Assembly (NCBI GenBank): GCA_037190225.1
Contig: JBBCJL010000006.1
Coordinates: 1-64,000 of the forward strand
From: MKSF01 sp037190225
GTDB lineage: Bacteria; Bacteroidota; Bacteroidia; Chitinophagales; Chitinophagaceae
Direction: 5' to 3'
DNA: 64,000 nt
The notes under the pieces: generated by a model
Databases searched by the model: none
The model's input: only the letters and a program-made list of their open reading frames with translations
What the model was told of the DNA's origin: nothing
Translations under genes and position numbers: made by a program
Shown: piece by piece, positions 54,961 to 62,907 of the stretch
Position numbering within the stretch: the first letter of the stretch is position 1
Layout: each line of letters begins with the position of its first letter

Positions 54961-55155
54961 AATTTAATTGTAGATAATCTGGCACCGTATGAGATGGAGC
55001 TTGTTATGGACTGTAAGAATAATACTTTTACCATGAAGCCACCGACTCACCAAGATAATTATATTACCGGTTCCGGTAGTATAGGAAATGGTGAATTGAA
55101 ATATACGCTTTATAGTGAGGGGAGTGTACACGCTACCGGATTTATCAGACCATAG
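54961..55155 (+). pseudogene. Remnant of a secreted/lipoprotein gene (C-terminal part)
   Basis: About 64 codons in one frame give beta-type sequence (MELVMDCKNNTFTM, NYITGSGSIGNGELKYTLYS, GSVHATGFIRP) before a TAG. The pattern resembles the C-terminal domain of Bacteroidota surface lipoproteins, but there is no start or signal peptide in the preceding 250 bases, so it looks like a gene remnant. The region 54710-54960 shows nothing else. Confidence 0.4.
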
Positions 55156-55240
55156 TTTACCAAGAACAGGCCCGGATCATTTAAACGTGATTATAATACA
55201 GCGCGATATACATTGCAGCAACCCTGGGGAAATTGGATAA

Positions 55241-55275
55241 AAAAGCCGGAGTGATCGAAATCAGCTCCGGCTTTT
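55241..55275. terminator. Bidirectional terminator
   Basis: 11-bp perfect stem AAAAGCCGGAG / CTCCGGCTTTT between the forward remnant and the reverse hypothetical gene. Confidence 0.88.
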
Positions 55276-55296
55276 CATCGGGATCAGACCAGTCTT

Positions 55297-56079
55297 TTAT
55301 GATTTATATGCCGAAGATATATGTGGCTCGACAAATACGCGCCGGTATCGGGGTGTATCTTCACGTAATCCCGATTGTTGCCCGGAAAGAGTAAGCCATT
55401 TTCCATTCTTATCCATTACCTGCAATCCCATGGTCCCTAACATGAACGGGACATTAGCCCATGGATCAGATGCGGCCTTAAATCTTTTATATTCAAAAAC
55501 GGACCATCCGCTTGAGATTCCCGGAGGTGCGGGAGCGGGGATCCCGGTTACCGGAGATTCGTAAAATAAATGCCACTTATTCTGAGCATCAGCAAGAATT
55601 ACCTGATTGCTGTTACGTTGGAAATTGAAGAAATTCTGAAAACAGAAACCGTACACCTTCTCTCCGTTAGGGGCCTGCATCAAGCGGCCAAACGTTTTCG
55701 AAAACTGTTCAGTAAGCTCGGTAATTTTCGCATATTTCTTTAAGCCCCAGTCAAAAACACTAACAAGCGGTGCCCCGTCACTGCGGTAGATTGTGAGGAA
55801 TTCCAGGGGTGCTATATTGCGGGGTTCAGAAGTAATGAAAATATTGTCCTTTCCATATACCCTGATGTCGTGTCTGTTATAAATGTGATAACCGAAGATG
55901 CCATAAGTTTCAATATTGACCATAATTCCATTAAAAAAAGTGTCATAGGGGTCGGATTCCAGTATTCTGTCCCTGCTTTCCAGAGTTATTGGAAGGTCAG
56001 CTTGGGTCAAATCCGCTGTTTCAATCATTTCAAGGTCGGAAGGCGATTGAGGCCTCAGGAGATCAGTTGTCGCATTCAT
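55297..56079 (-). CDS. Hypothetical protein
   Basis: The 260-residue protein starts at the ATG at 56079; the frame stays open upstream to 56322, but that part is low-complexity and overlaps a dispersed repeat. It has no signal peptide, no membrane segment and several aromatic-rich beta segments (YGIFGYHIYNRHDIRVYG, VYGFCFQNFFNFQRNS, WSVFEYKRFKAASDPWA). No family was recognised. It is a single gene closed by a strong terminator. Confidence 0.7.
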   Translation of the reverse strand: MNATTDLLRPQSPSDLEMIETADLTQADLPITLESRDRILESDPYDTFFNGIMVNIETYGIFGYHIYNRHDIRVYGKDNIFITSEPRNIAPLEFLTIYRSDGAPLVSVFDWGLKKYAKITELTEQFSKTFGRLMQAPNGEKVYGFCFQNFFNFQRNSNQVILADAQNKWHLFYESPVTGIPAPAPPGISSGWSVFEYKRFKAASDPWANVPFMLGTMGLQVMDKNGKWLTLSGQQSGLREDTPRYRRVFVEPHISSAYKS

Positions 56080-56232
56080 ATTTATATGGTTTGTTTTTTT
56101 ATACTTTAAGATTTTCAGCATTCCCTTTCTTCCCGGGCTTATCAAAAGCTTATTGAGCCGGTAATATATTATGTTAGTAAATGTACAAATTTTAACAATA
56201 AAAATGTTATTTTTATTAATATATAATAATTG

Positions 56233-56400
56233 TCTGCTTATAGGCAACAACTTACAGATACATTGTAATGAAAAGTGTCCGCTCTGTAGGTCAGGGAGCG
56301 TTCTCGTTGCCTGCCTGGTCATTCCTAACGCATGTGAGGCATCCAGCTTTGCTGCTGATCCCTGCAGCTTTCGTCTGTTGGCTTTGTTGCCCCAGTTCCG
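56233..56400. repeat. Dispersed intergenic repeat, copy 2
   Basis: Diverged copy of 49475-49656: CTGCTTATAGG, GGTCAGGGAGCGTT, CCTGGTCATTCC, ATGTGAGGCATC and CAGCTTTCGTCTGTTGGC. It occupies the spacer upstream of the hypothetical gene. 56401-56537 shows nothing else. Confidence 0.6.
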
Positions 56401-56537
56401 GGTTTTTTAGGAAATCAGGATCATCGACCGGCCTGACTGTGCTATTTTGTTAAAAAAAAGAAGCATACAACCTTTTGCACTTACTTTTTGTTGAAAGCAA
56501 TAATGACATTGATGGTGTCATAAAAAATCATGGGTTT

Positions 56538-56570
56538 GAGCCGCCAGCTTGCAGTCTGGCGGCTCTTTTC
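56538..56570 (+). terminator. Free-standing hairpin terminator
   Basis: 10-bp stem GAGCCGCCAG / CTGGCGGCTC followed by TTTTC. No gene ends immediately before it on either strand, so it may belong to a lost gene or an unannotated small RNA. Confidence 0.7.
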
Positions 56571-56711
56571 ATTATTATCCAGTTAGTGGTATGCCGTTCC
56601 GGGAGTACTGCCGGATCAATTGTCTGCCGGGGACAGGCTGCAGATTTCCCTTGTTTTTTGCAGGCTATGAAAAGAATGTGTTATATTTGATATATAATGT
56701 AATTGAAGGTT

Positions 56712-57785
56712 ATGGTGCGTGAAAAATATCCCTACGAGATATTAACACTGGAAGATCTCCCCGGTGAGTCCTGGAAGCCGATCCCCGGTTTTGAAGATTA
56801 TTACGAGATATCCAGTTATGGAAGAGTGAAGTCTTTGCGAAGAGCCTATATTACCCGGTATGGAGGAGAGCGTGTGCTACCGGAAAAGATCCGGAAGCTG
56901 AAGCTTACCACCAACCTCAATAAGAAAATCGGTGATCTTCTGTATTCTCTGGTCATTACCTTAAGCTACGAGGGAGCGCATTACAGTTATGCCGTCAGCA
57001 GGCTGGTCTATTATTGCTTCGTGGAATCTTTCGACCTTACAGATATGGACCAAAGGGTCAGTTTTAAGGACGGTGACGGCCGTAATGTCGATTACCGGAA
57101 CCTTTTCATGACAAACCGTTCAGCATTGGGCCTTCATGCCTATGAATCGGGCAGGGCCGAGAGCCATCTGAAAGTATTGTCCCGCCCGGTGAGCCAGTTC
57201 AACGGCAAGGGTGAGCTGTTGAACCAGTATGTCAGCATCTATGAAGCCGCTAAGCAACTGGGGATCAGCGGATCCGCCATTTCTGCAGCTGCCAGCGGCG
57301 ATACGTTTCTGTACAAAGGCTTTGTATGGCAGTATGGCTGGAGGAAAACGCTCCGGAAGGACAAGCTGCCCAGGCTGGCGGCGGATGCGGCTCCTGCCCC
57401 GGAATACAGCAATGAAAAGTGGAAGGATTTCCCGGGGTATGAAGGGCTTTACAGGCTGTCCAATTACGGGCGGGTGAAGGCGCTTAAGAAAGTGTCGGGC
57501 GCTATCTATAAGAGGTGGTACCCAGAACGTATGATGCAGGTCGTTTTCAGAAGCGCTCCCGGTGAGCCGGGCTCTGCTACCGGCACCGGTATGGTCACTT
57601 TGTCTAAAAACAGGAAAAAGACCTCCTTTGCCGTTGCAAGATGGGTGTATCATCTTTTCGTAAAGCCCTTTGATATTGGGGACCGGAACTGGCGGATCTA
57701 TTATAAGGATGGGGATTGCCATAACCTGTACTACAGGAACCTGATGCTGAAGCGTGCCATATGGTCTTTCCAGGCTCCGGAATAA
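56712..57785 (+). CDS. Duplicated NUMOD4/NUMOD1 protein with degenerate HNH-like regions
   Basis: The 357-residue protein starts at the ATG at 56712 (a TTG at 56703 is the longer option). It has two copies of a homing-endonuclease-type unit. Copy 1: NUMOD4 (WKPIPGFEDYYEISSYGRVKSL, about 20-41), then an HNH_3-like stretch (about 95-140). NUMOD1 follows (SQFNGKGELLNQYVSIYEA to FLYKGFVWQYG). Copy 2: NUMOD4 (WKDFPGYEGLYRLSNYGRVKAL), then a second HNH-like stretch. The usual VNHKDGN of these nucleases reads VSFKDGD in copy 1 and IYYKDGD in copy 2, so the catalytic His is missing in both. It may act as a DNA-binding protein rather than a nuclease. It stands outside any intron. Confidence 0.8.
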   Translation: MVREKYPYEILTLEDLPGESWKPIPGFEDYYEISSYGRVKSLRRAYITRYGGERVLPEKIRKLKLTTNLNKKIGDLLYSLVITLSYEGAHYSYAVSRLVYYCFVESFDLTDMDQRVSFKDGDGRNVDYRNLFMTNRSALGLHAYESGRAESHLKVLSRPVSQFNGKGELLNQYVSIYEAAKQLGISGSAISAAASGDTFLYKGFVWQYGWRKTLRKDKLPRLAADAAPAPEYSNEKWKDFPGYEGLYRLSNYGRVKALKKVSGAIYKRWYPERMMQVVFRSAPGEPGSATGTGMVTLSKNRKKTSFAVARWVYHLFVKPFDIGDRNWRIYYKDGDCHNLYYRNLMLKRAIWSFQAPE

Positions 57786-57873
57786 ATACAGGGCTTTCCA
57801 GGAGTACATGGAGACAGCAGCTCTCGGCAATGAGCTACCACAGATATTTTTACAGTTCCACCCGTATAATAAA

Positions 57874-57903
57874 AAGCCGTCAGGCCCCTTTTCCTGACGG
57901 CTT
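57874..57903. terminator. Terminator after the NUMOD4 gene
   Basis: 11-bp stem AAGCCGTCAGG / CCTGACGGCTT with an 8-base loop, preceded by A residues. Confidence 0.82.
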
Positions 57904-58187
57904 ATAGCAACTATGCCAGGAATAACATAGTTTTCATACTCCGTGCGCAAGATAGAAAATAGTTATTACTGTACCGATACTTTTAAAATATTTAACAGCC
58001 TCAGCTTCAAAATCCGGGGACGCATGGATGACTGCAATGATGTCGGTCCGCGCTACATTACGGGTAAGTTTGTCTACATATATTACTTTTGATAAATTTG
58101 TATCTGGCTGAAAAAAAGATGATTTCACTTTGGCCCGGTATTGGCAGGAATACTTAAGTAATATTTATAATATCAAAAACTATTATT

Positions 58188-58415
58188 ATGAGCTATATAC
58201 CTGCCTGCCGTTTTTTGTCAGCATGGGCGCTCCTGCTGACCTCAATGCTATTGACAGCCTGTGGCGATGATTATAACAGCGCCCAACGGGCTGCAAACCG
58301 GAAGAATGTGGAAACTATGCCTGCCCCTAATGCACCGGAGCCTGTTACTCCTAATGTTACGGACACCTACCAGCGTCCTTTCACTGATTCGGCACGGACA
58401 GATACCCGGAGATAA
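58188..58415 (+). CDS. Small hypothetical lipoprotein
   Basis: The 75-residue protein has a lipoprotein signal with lipobox LTAC (Cys about 25) followed by GDD, then a short Pro/Thr-rich polar mature part (PNAPEPVTPNVTDTY). No family was recognised. A hairpin follows 105 bases downstream. Confidence 0.65.
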   Translation: MSYIPACRFLSAWALLLTSMLLTACGDDYNSAQRAANRKNVETMPAPNAPEPVTPNVTDTYQRPFTDSARTDTRR

Positions 58416-58520
58416 TGCGTAAGCCCGCAGCATAAGGTGGCTTCCCCCATAAAGCTAAAGATCATACACTCCGTTATACAACTTAACGGAAGCAATGGGA
58501 GGCTGTGTGAAAAAATAAAT

Positions 58521-58562
58521 AACCCTGTCATATTGAGCCAGGCCAAAATTATTGACAGGGTT
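58521..58562. terminator. Hairpin in the 58.4-58.8 kb spacer
   Basis: AACCCTGTCA / TGACAGGGTT with a 22-base loop and flanking A/T tracts. It is the only structure I see in the ~400-base spacer 58416-58816. Confidence 0.6.
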
Positions 58563-58816
58563 GATTTATACAAGCTCCCCGTGACCATATAAGAGGCTTT
58601 CAGACAGTTCCTTTTGGGCGGCATAAGCCTTGCAGTGGTAAATATAGAAATATAAGCAACGGATAAGCTCAAAATGGCGGGTGCTGTATATTTATAAAGA
58701 TCTTTTCGGATATTTGTGTTGCCTGCACATTACCAGCCGGCCACAACATTTCGGGATAAACAAAATACGGCAGCGGCTGATATAGTATTGGCAGCAGGAC
58801 CTTTAGCAGTAACCTT

Positions 58817-59641
58817 ATGAAAAAAGTTTTCGCGGTGATATATACGCTTATGGCAGCGGCAAATCTTTGTCTTGCGCAATTACAGCCTGTTGATATAGCT
58901 AAGCTTATACTCTTTGAGGATGACCCTGCGGACCGTTCAGCATTGTATGCGGAAACGTTTACTACCAGATTTGACTTTGAGGCATTAAGAGCGGGATTTA
59001 GCTTTTCTTACAGCAGCATCCCGGTAAATGATCATTATGAAGTGGTCAGTATAGCAGCCGAAGACCATACTCAAAAAGGATTCAACCTGTACCTTTATTT
59101 TGCTAAAGGCAAAGCCGGGTGGCAATTATTTGATCTGCAATATTATGAAGGTACTGTTGAAAGGTATTACTTGCAAATGCTGGCTGGTCTGGGCGAAGAT
59201 CAGGTTGACAGCATTATCGGAAGTAAGGATGAAAGAAAAATCTTCAGATCCAGGGAGCAATATGACTATATGAAATCCGTCTATAGCCTGGCTTTGGATC
59301 CTGACAGGCAAATCATACGCTATTTCAATCAAAACAGGAGCAAATTTAATGATCTTAAAAAGCAATTTGTCGATTTTAAGCTCAGCAACCCTGACTATAA
59401 TAATTATGAAAAGAATGTATTTTTTTCTGAAAGCTGTTACTCAGGGCTAAGTATTTCAAACATTATGGAATATTTCTCAGGCCTGGAAAACTGCCTGACT
59501 TTCCTGATTAGTGACAACGGCTATGATGCGGTTGGCTATTTTTATACGGATGATACCGCTAACGTTCCGCTCATTGATCCTGAAAGGATATTTTTTATAC
59601 AGGAAATTGGACCGGGCTGGTATATGTTCAGGTCCAATTAA
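58817..59641 (+). CDS. Secreted hypothetical protein
   Basis: The 274-residue protein has a signal peptide (about 1-20, ending CLAQ). The mature part is mixed alpha/beta with many Tyr and Asp residues (NLYLYFAKGKAGWQLFDLQ, DRQIIRYFNQNRSKFNDL). No sorting domain or lipobox; periplasmic location is likely. It precedes the LuxR-type regulator by 36 bases, so the two may form one transcript. No family was recognised. Confidence 0.65.
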   Translation: MKKVFAVIYTLMAAANLCLAQLQPVDIAKLILFEDDPADRSALYAETFTTRFDFEALRAGFSFSYSSIPVNDHYEVVSIAAEDHTQKGFNLYLYFAKGKAGWQLFDLQYYEGTVERYYLQMLAGLGEDQVDSIIGSKDERKIFRSREQYDYMKSVYSLALDPDRQIIRYFNQNRSKFNDLKKQFVDFKLSNPDYNNYEKNVFFSESCYSGLSISNIMEYFSGLENCLTFLISDNGYDAVGYFYTDDTANVPLIDPERIFFIQEIGPGWYMFRSN

Positions 59642-59677
59642 GAGCTGCTGCAGATAAAGACTCAATCAAAGATCACA

Positions 59678-60145
59678 ATGATACTTTTAAAAGACATCAG
59701 GCACATTATCTTATACGGGCTGATCCTGGGAGTCCTGGTTTTTGTCCTCAAATGGCTGCAATGGAAATTCCTGGTCGCTGACAATGCCCTATATATCTAT
59801 ATCGGGCTTATCGCCGTGTTCTTTACTATCCTGGGCATCTGGATAGCTACCCGGCTCATGAAGCCGAAAGTACAGACCGTAATAATAGAGAAGGAAATAA
59901 TCGTAACGCAACCTGAGGTATTTATCGTCAATGAAGCCGAACTTAAAAATCTCGATCTGACCAGCCGTGAATATGAAATATTGCAGCTCCTGGCACAGGG
60001 GCACAGCAATGCCGGCATCGCGGGCAAGCTATATCTTTCAGTGAGCACGATAAAGACACACGTTTCCAACCTCTATTTTAAAATGAATGTAAAAAGCAGA
60101 ACGCAGGCCATAGAAAAAGCTAAAAGGCTGAAAATCATAAGATGA
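59678..60145 (+). CDS. Membrane-anchored LuxR-type transcription regulator
   Basis: The 155-residue protein has two membrane helices (about 9-26 and 37-60), a short linker (VQTVIIEKEIIVTQPEVFIV) and a GerE/LuxR helix-turn-helix (about 90-150: LTSREYEILQLLAQGHSNAGI, LSVSTIKTHVSNLY). Small two-helix LuxR regulators of this shape are frequent in the Bacteroidota, often next to a DUF4199 gene, as here. No receiver domain is present, so the input must come through the membrane part or a partner protein. Confidence 0.85.
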   Translation: MILLKDIRHIILYGLILGVLVFVLKWLQWKFLVADNALYIYIGLIAVFFTILGIWIATRLMKPKVQTVIIEKEIIVTQPEVFIVNEAELKNLDLTSREYEILQLLAQGHSNAGIAGKLYLSVSTIKTHVSNLYFKMNVKSRTQAIEKAKRLKIIR

Positions 60146-60149
60146 TCAG

Positions 60150-60206
60150 GGTCGTACTTTGGTATGAAATCTGCCGGCATCCAGGATTCGGTACTAAAGT
60201 ATGACC
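60150..60206. promoter_or_regulatory. Long imperfect inverted repeat between the LuxR-type and DUF4199 genes
   Basis: GGTCGTACTTTGGTA (60150-60164) and TACTAAAGTATGACC (60192-60206) are complementary at 13 of 15 positions. It begins 5 bases after the regulator gene and ends about 50 bases before the DUF4199 ATG, which suits an operator of the adjacent LuxR-type protein; it could also act as a stem-loop. Confidence 0.5.
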
Positions 60207-60258
60207 GCGGGCACATTATCAGGCTTTAGTTTTGCAGCAACTATTAAACGTCAGAACA

Positions 60259-60774
60259 ATGAAAAAAAACGTATGGACTTTTGGCCTGATTATCGGAGCG
60301 ATCTTATGTGCCAATATGATTGTAATGGTGAACATGATGTACACCAGCCCCGATTTCAAAGGCAATGATATTGTTGGCTATGCTGCAATGGTGGTGCTAT
60401 TTTCGCTTATTTTCTTTGGTGTCAGGAATTACCGGAATAAGCATCTTAATGGTTTCGTATCCTTCGGGAAAGCATTCGGCGCAGGAGCATTGATCGCCTT
60501 AGTGAGCGCCACAATGTATGTGGCGGTCTGGCTGTGCTATTATTATTTGTTTGTGCCTGATTTTATTGACGTTTATACCGCGCACGTTTTGAATAGCTGC
60601 ACGGAAGCGGACGATTTACAGGCAAAGACCGCGGAAATGGCCAATTTTAAAGAGATGTACAAAAATCCGGTTTTCGTAATTTTAATTACCTATTCTGAAG
60701 TATTGCCTGTCGGGTTGGCAGTGGCATTGGTAAGCGCATTGATACTGAAGAAAAATCGGAAAGCCGGTCTTTAA
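60259..60774 (+). CDS. DUF4199 membrane protein
   Basis: This 171-residue inner-membrane protein has four predicted helices (about 6-28, 37-55, 72-97, 143-163) and the soluble loop between helices 3 and 4 that is typical of DUF4199 (DLQAKTAEMANFKEMYKNP). The start at 60259 gives MKKNVWTFG; the longer frame from 60232 lacks membrane logic. Function of the family is unknown. It is likely controlled by the LuxR-type regulator upstream. Confidence 0.82.
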   Translation: MKKNVWTFGLIIGAILCANMIVMVNMMYTSPDFKGNDIVGYAAMVVLFSLIFFGVRNYRNKHLNGFVSFGKAFGAGALIALVSATMYVAVWLCYYYLFVPDFIDVYTAHVLNSCTEADDLQAKTAEMANFKEMYKNPVFVILITYSEVLPVGLAVALVSALILKKNRKAGL

Positions 60775-60792
60775 CATCAAAAAATGATAATA

Positions 60793-61152
60793 ATGAATGA
60801 TAAAAATTACGAAAGGGTACGTAAGATGTCCTTTGCCGGGGTCTATCCGCACTACATTGCAAAAGCGGAGAAGAAGGGCCGTACGAAAGCAGAGCTGGAT
60901 GAAATTATATTCTGGCTGACAGGCTATAATGAAGATACATTGCAGCAGCATCTTGATAATAAAACCAATTTTGAAGATTTTTTCGGACAGGCGCCTCAGA
61001 TCAATCCCAATGCTTCCAAAATTACAGGTGTAATATGCGGCTATCGTGTGGAAGAGATCGAAGACGATCTTATGCGGCAAATCCGTTATCTGGATAAGCT
61101 GGTTGACGAGCTGGCTAAAGGAAAAGCAATGGAAAAGATCTTAAGAAAATAG
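60793..61152 (+). CDS. DUF2200 family protein
   Basis: The 119-residue protein matches DUF2200 over its whole length: MSFAGVYPHYIAKAEKKGR, DEIIFWLTGYNED, INPNASKITGVICGYRVEE and the C-terminal DKLVDELAKGKAMEKILRK. The ATG at 60793 is preferred over 60784 because it matches the family start. Function unknown; cytoplasmic. It follows DUF4199 by 18 bases, so co-transcription is likely. Confidence 0.9.
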   Translation: MNDKNYERVRKMSFAGVYPHYIAKAEKKGRTKAELDEIIFWLTGYNEDTLQQHLDNKTNFEDFFGQAPQINPNASKITGVICGYRVEEIEDDLMRQIRYLDKLVDELAKGKAMEKILRK

Positions 61153-61311
61153 CGGTAAACGCAACTGCCCGTTGGTCCTGCAGGTGGTAGCAGCGATGCT
61201 GCGCAATACGGAGCGCAGCAATTGAATATTTTCGTTATATTTGATAGCAGGACCCCGGAGACATTCCGGAGCGGCTCCCCAATGCCCTTGTACCGTCATA
61301 CACAATTTAAA

Positions 61312-62088
61312 ATGATAAGGCACGCAATTTTTATTATAGCAATTTCCCTGTGGACGGTCGTTTCATTCGGGCAGACAGACAGCATAAAAGAAAAAATCCG
61401 GCTGATAAATTCCTGCACGGCATCGCTGGACACATTAATACCTCTCCGTGATGGTGATGCGGCAATAATAGATTCGCTCAACGGGCAGGTGACAGATCAC
61501 CTGTTAGTGATCCTGAACGATAAAAATATTGTCAGGTATAAGATAGAGAGCCTGCTGCATCTTCGTAAGACCATATCGCCGGATAAGAAGTTAGTCGTTT
61601 TTTCATTCTTTGAAAATACCGGCGGCTCCTACAAATCACATATTAATATTGTCTACTACCGGCTGCCGGACGGACAACCCCGGGGCGAGAAGCTGGCTTT
61701 CTGTAAACAGGACAGGGGAGTAGGGCATGATTATGGGGGAACAATTGCTGAAATTTCCATTTTGAAATCCAAAGGCAAGACAAAGTATCTGTGCCGGGGC
61801 GGAGGAATAAGCTGTAATACCTGCGAGTTCAGCCATACAGCTTTGCTGTCGATCTCAGACAGCTCCCTGCAGACGGACTTTTGCCTGGACCTTGACTACC
61901 GGCAGGGAGACGGCAATGTGCATTACGATCCGAAAACCCAAACCCTGTCTTACCGGTACACTGTCAGCAGGGATGATATCCTTTACGGGACAGGCTGCGA
62001 TGACGGACAAGAAATTGCAGGCAACAGGTGCGGGCATAGCGGGCAGTACAGGTTTAACGGTGATACTTTTGTGCGTGCCAATAAGTAA
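61312..62088 (+). CDS. Secreted hypothetical protein
   Basis: The 258-residue protein starts at the ATG at 61312, which gives a signal peptide (MIRHAIFIIAISLWTVVSFG); the frame from 61222 adds a non-signal stretch. The mature part contains two Cys pairs (SCNTCEF; GCDDGQEIAGNRCGH) and beta-type sequence (YRLPDGQPRGEKLAFCKQD). No family was recognised; periplasmic or surface location expected. Confidence 0.65.
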   Translation: MIRHAIFIIAISLWTVVSFGQTDSIKEKIRLINSCTASLDTLIPLRDGDAAIIDSLNGQVTDHLLVILNDKNIVRYKIESLLHLRKTISPDKKLVVFSFFENTGGSYKSHINIVYYRLPDGQPRGEKLAFCKQDRGVGHDYGGTIAEISILKSKGKTKYLCRGGGISCNTCEFSHTALLSISDSSLQTDFCLDLDYRQGDGNVHYDPKTQTLSYRYTVSRDDILYGTGCDDGQEIAGNRCGHSGQYRFNGDTFVRANK

Positions 62089-62143
62089 ACGCTCCGCAGA
62101 CAATTGGCGGCAAGCGACGGATAATTATTAATTTACAAATACA

Positions 62144-62614
62144 ATGACAAGGAACTTAACCATTGCAGCCCGGCTTAGGGAAGTGCTGCTCGATGGACGA
62201 TGGATCGCTAATACCAATTATAAGGAACAGCTGCTAAGCGTAGACTGGCAGCAGGCGACCCGGAAGATTGGTAATTTGAATACCATTGCGGCTTTGACCT
62301 ATCATATAAACTATTATTTGGCAGGACTGTTAAGCGCTTTTGAAAACGGAAGGCTTGAGATCAGCGATAAATACAGCTTTGATCTTCCTCCTATTACTTC
62401 TGAATCAGGCTGGAACACATTGGTCACTGATTTTCTCAGCAATTCAGAAAAATTTGCAGACCGTGTCGGGCAGATGGAAGACAACATCTTTGATCAGCCG
62501 TTTATTGACAGGCAATACGGGACATTCCTGAGGAATATCGAAGGCGTAATTGAGCACAGCTACTATCATCTGGGGCAGATTTCCCTGATAAGGAAAATGA
62601 TAATGCAGCATTAG
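62144..62614 (+). CDS. DinB-like / DUF1572-type protein
   Basis: The 156-residue four-helix-bundle protein has the His triad expected of the DinB superfamily: His54 (LTYHINYYLAG), His138 and His142 (EHSYYHLGQISLIRK). The family includes thiol-transferases and stress-induced proteins binding a divalent metal; the actual substrate is unknown. It lies 56 bases after the secreted protein on the same strand. Confidence 0.8.
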   Translation: MTRNLTIAARLREVLLDGRWIANTNYKEQLLSVDWQQATRKIGNLNTIAALTYHINYYLAGLLSAFENGRLEISDKYSFDLPPITSESGWNTLVTDFLSNSEKFADRVGQMEDNIFDQPFIDRQYGTFLRNIEGVIEHSYYHLGQISLIRKMIMQH

Positions 62615-62690
62615 CAGCATCTGTAAGGGGTATGCGGCCGGAGCATTGGCCATTTGGCAGGTAGGAGCGTCCTGGCAGGAAGCGGAAATC

Positions 62691-62731
62691 AAAGAAAAAT
62701 GGCTGCTCATATTGAGAAGCCATTTTTCTTT
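62691..62731. terminator. Terminator after the DinB-like gene
   Basis: 14-bp stem AAAGAAAAATGGCT / AGCCATTTTTCTTT with a 13-base loop. Confidence 0.85.
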
Positions 62732-62789
62732 GGGATAAAATCCCATTCAGGACGGTGGACGGGAGGCTGATAGAAACTGTAAGTTTTGT

Positions 62790-62905
62790 TTTGGACATAT
62801 TGGCTTCTATCTATATCTATCTATCCGGCAGATACTTAATAAACTCCTGGGTCTTTTTTCTTTCCTGGATGAATTGGTCTCAACGCCTATTAAGCTGTGT
62901 CCAAA
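62790..62905. other. Short segment bounded by TTTGGACA / TGTCCAAA
   Basis: A 116-base stretch with a perfect 8-base inverted pair at its ends lies just beyond the stop of the TonB receptor gene. It holds a CTAT-rich short repeat near 62808-62823 and no ORF. It could be a small insertion remnant or chance. Confidence 0.2.
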
Positions 62906-62907
62906 CT

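Noticed and set aside
55297..56322. Long version (341 aa) of the hypothetical gene
   Set aside because: The extra 81 codons overlap a dispersed repeat and lack coding character; the ATG at 56079 is the better start.
57120..57950. 276-codon reverse frame over the NUMOD4 gene
   Set aside because: Antisense to clear NUMOD motifs and crosses the terminator at 57874.
57934..58128. 64-codon reverse frame between the NUMOD4 gene and the small lipoprotein
   Set aside because: No clear start signal, no family; could be real but cannot be supported.
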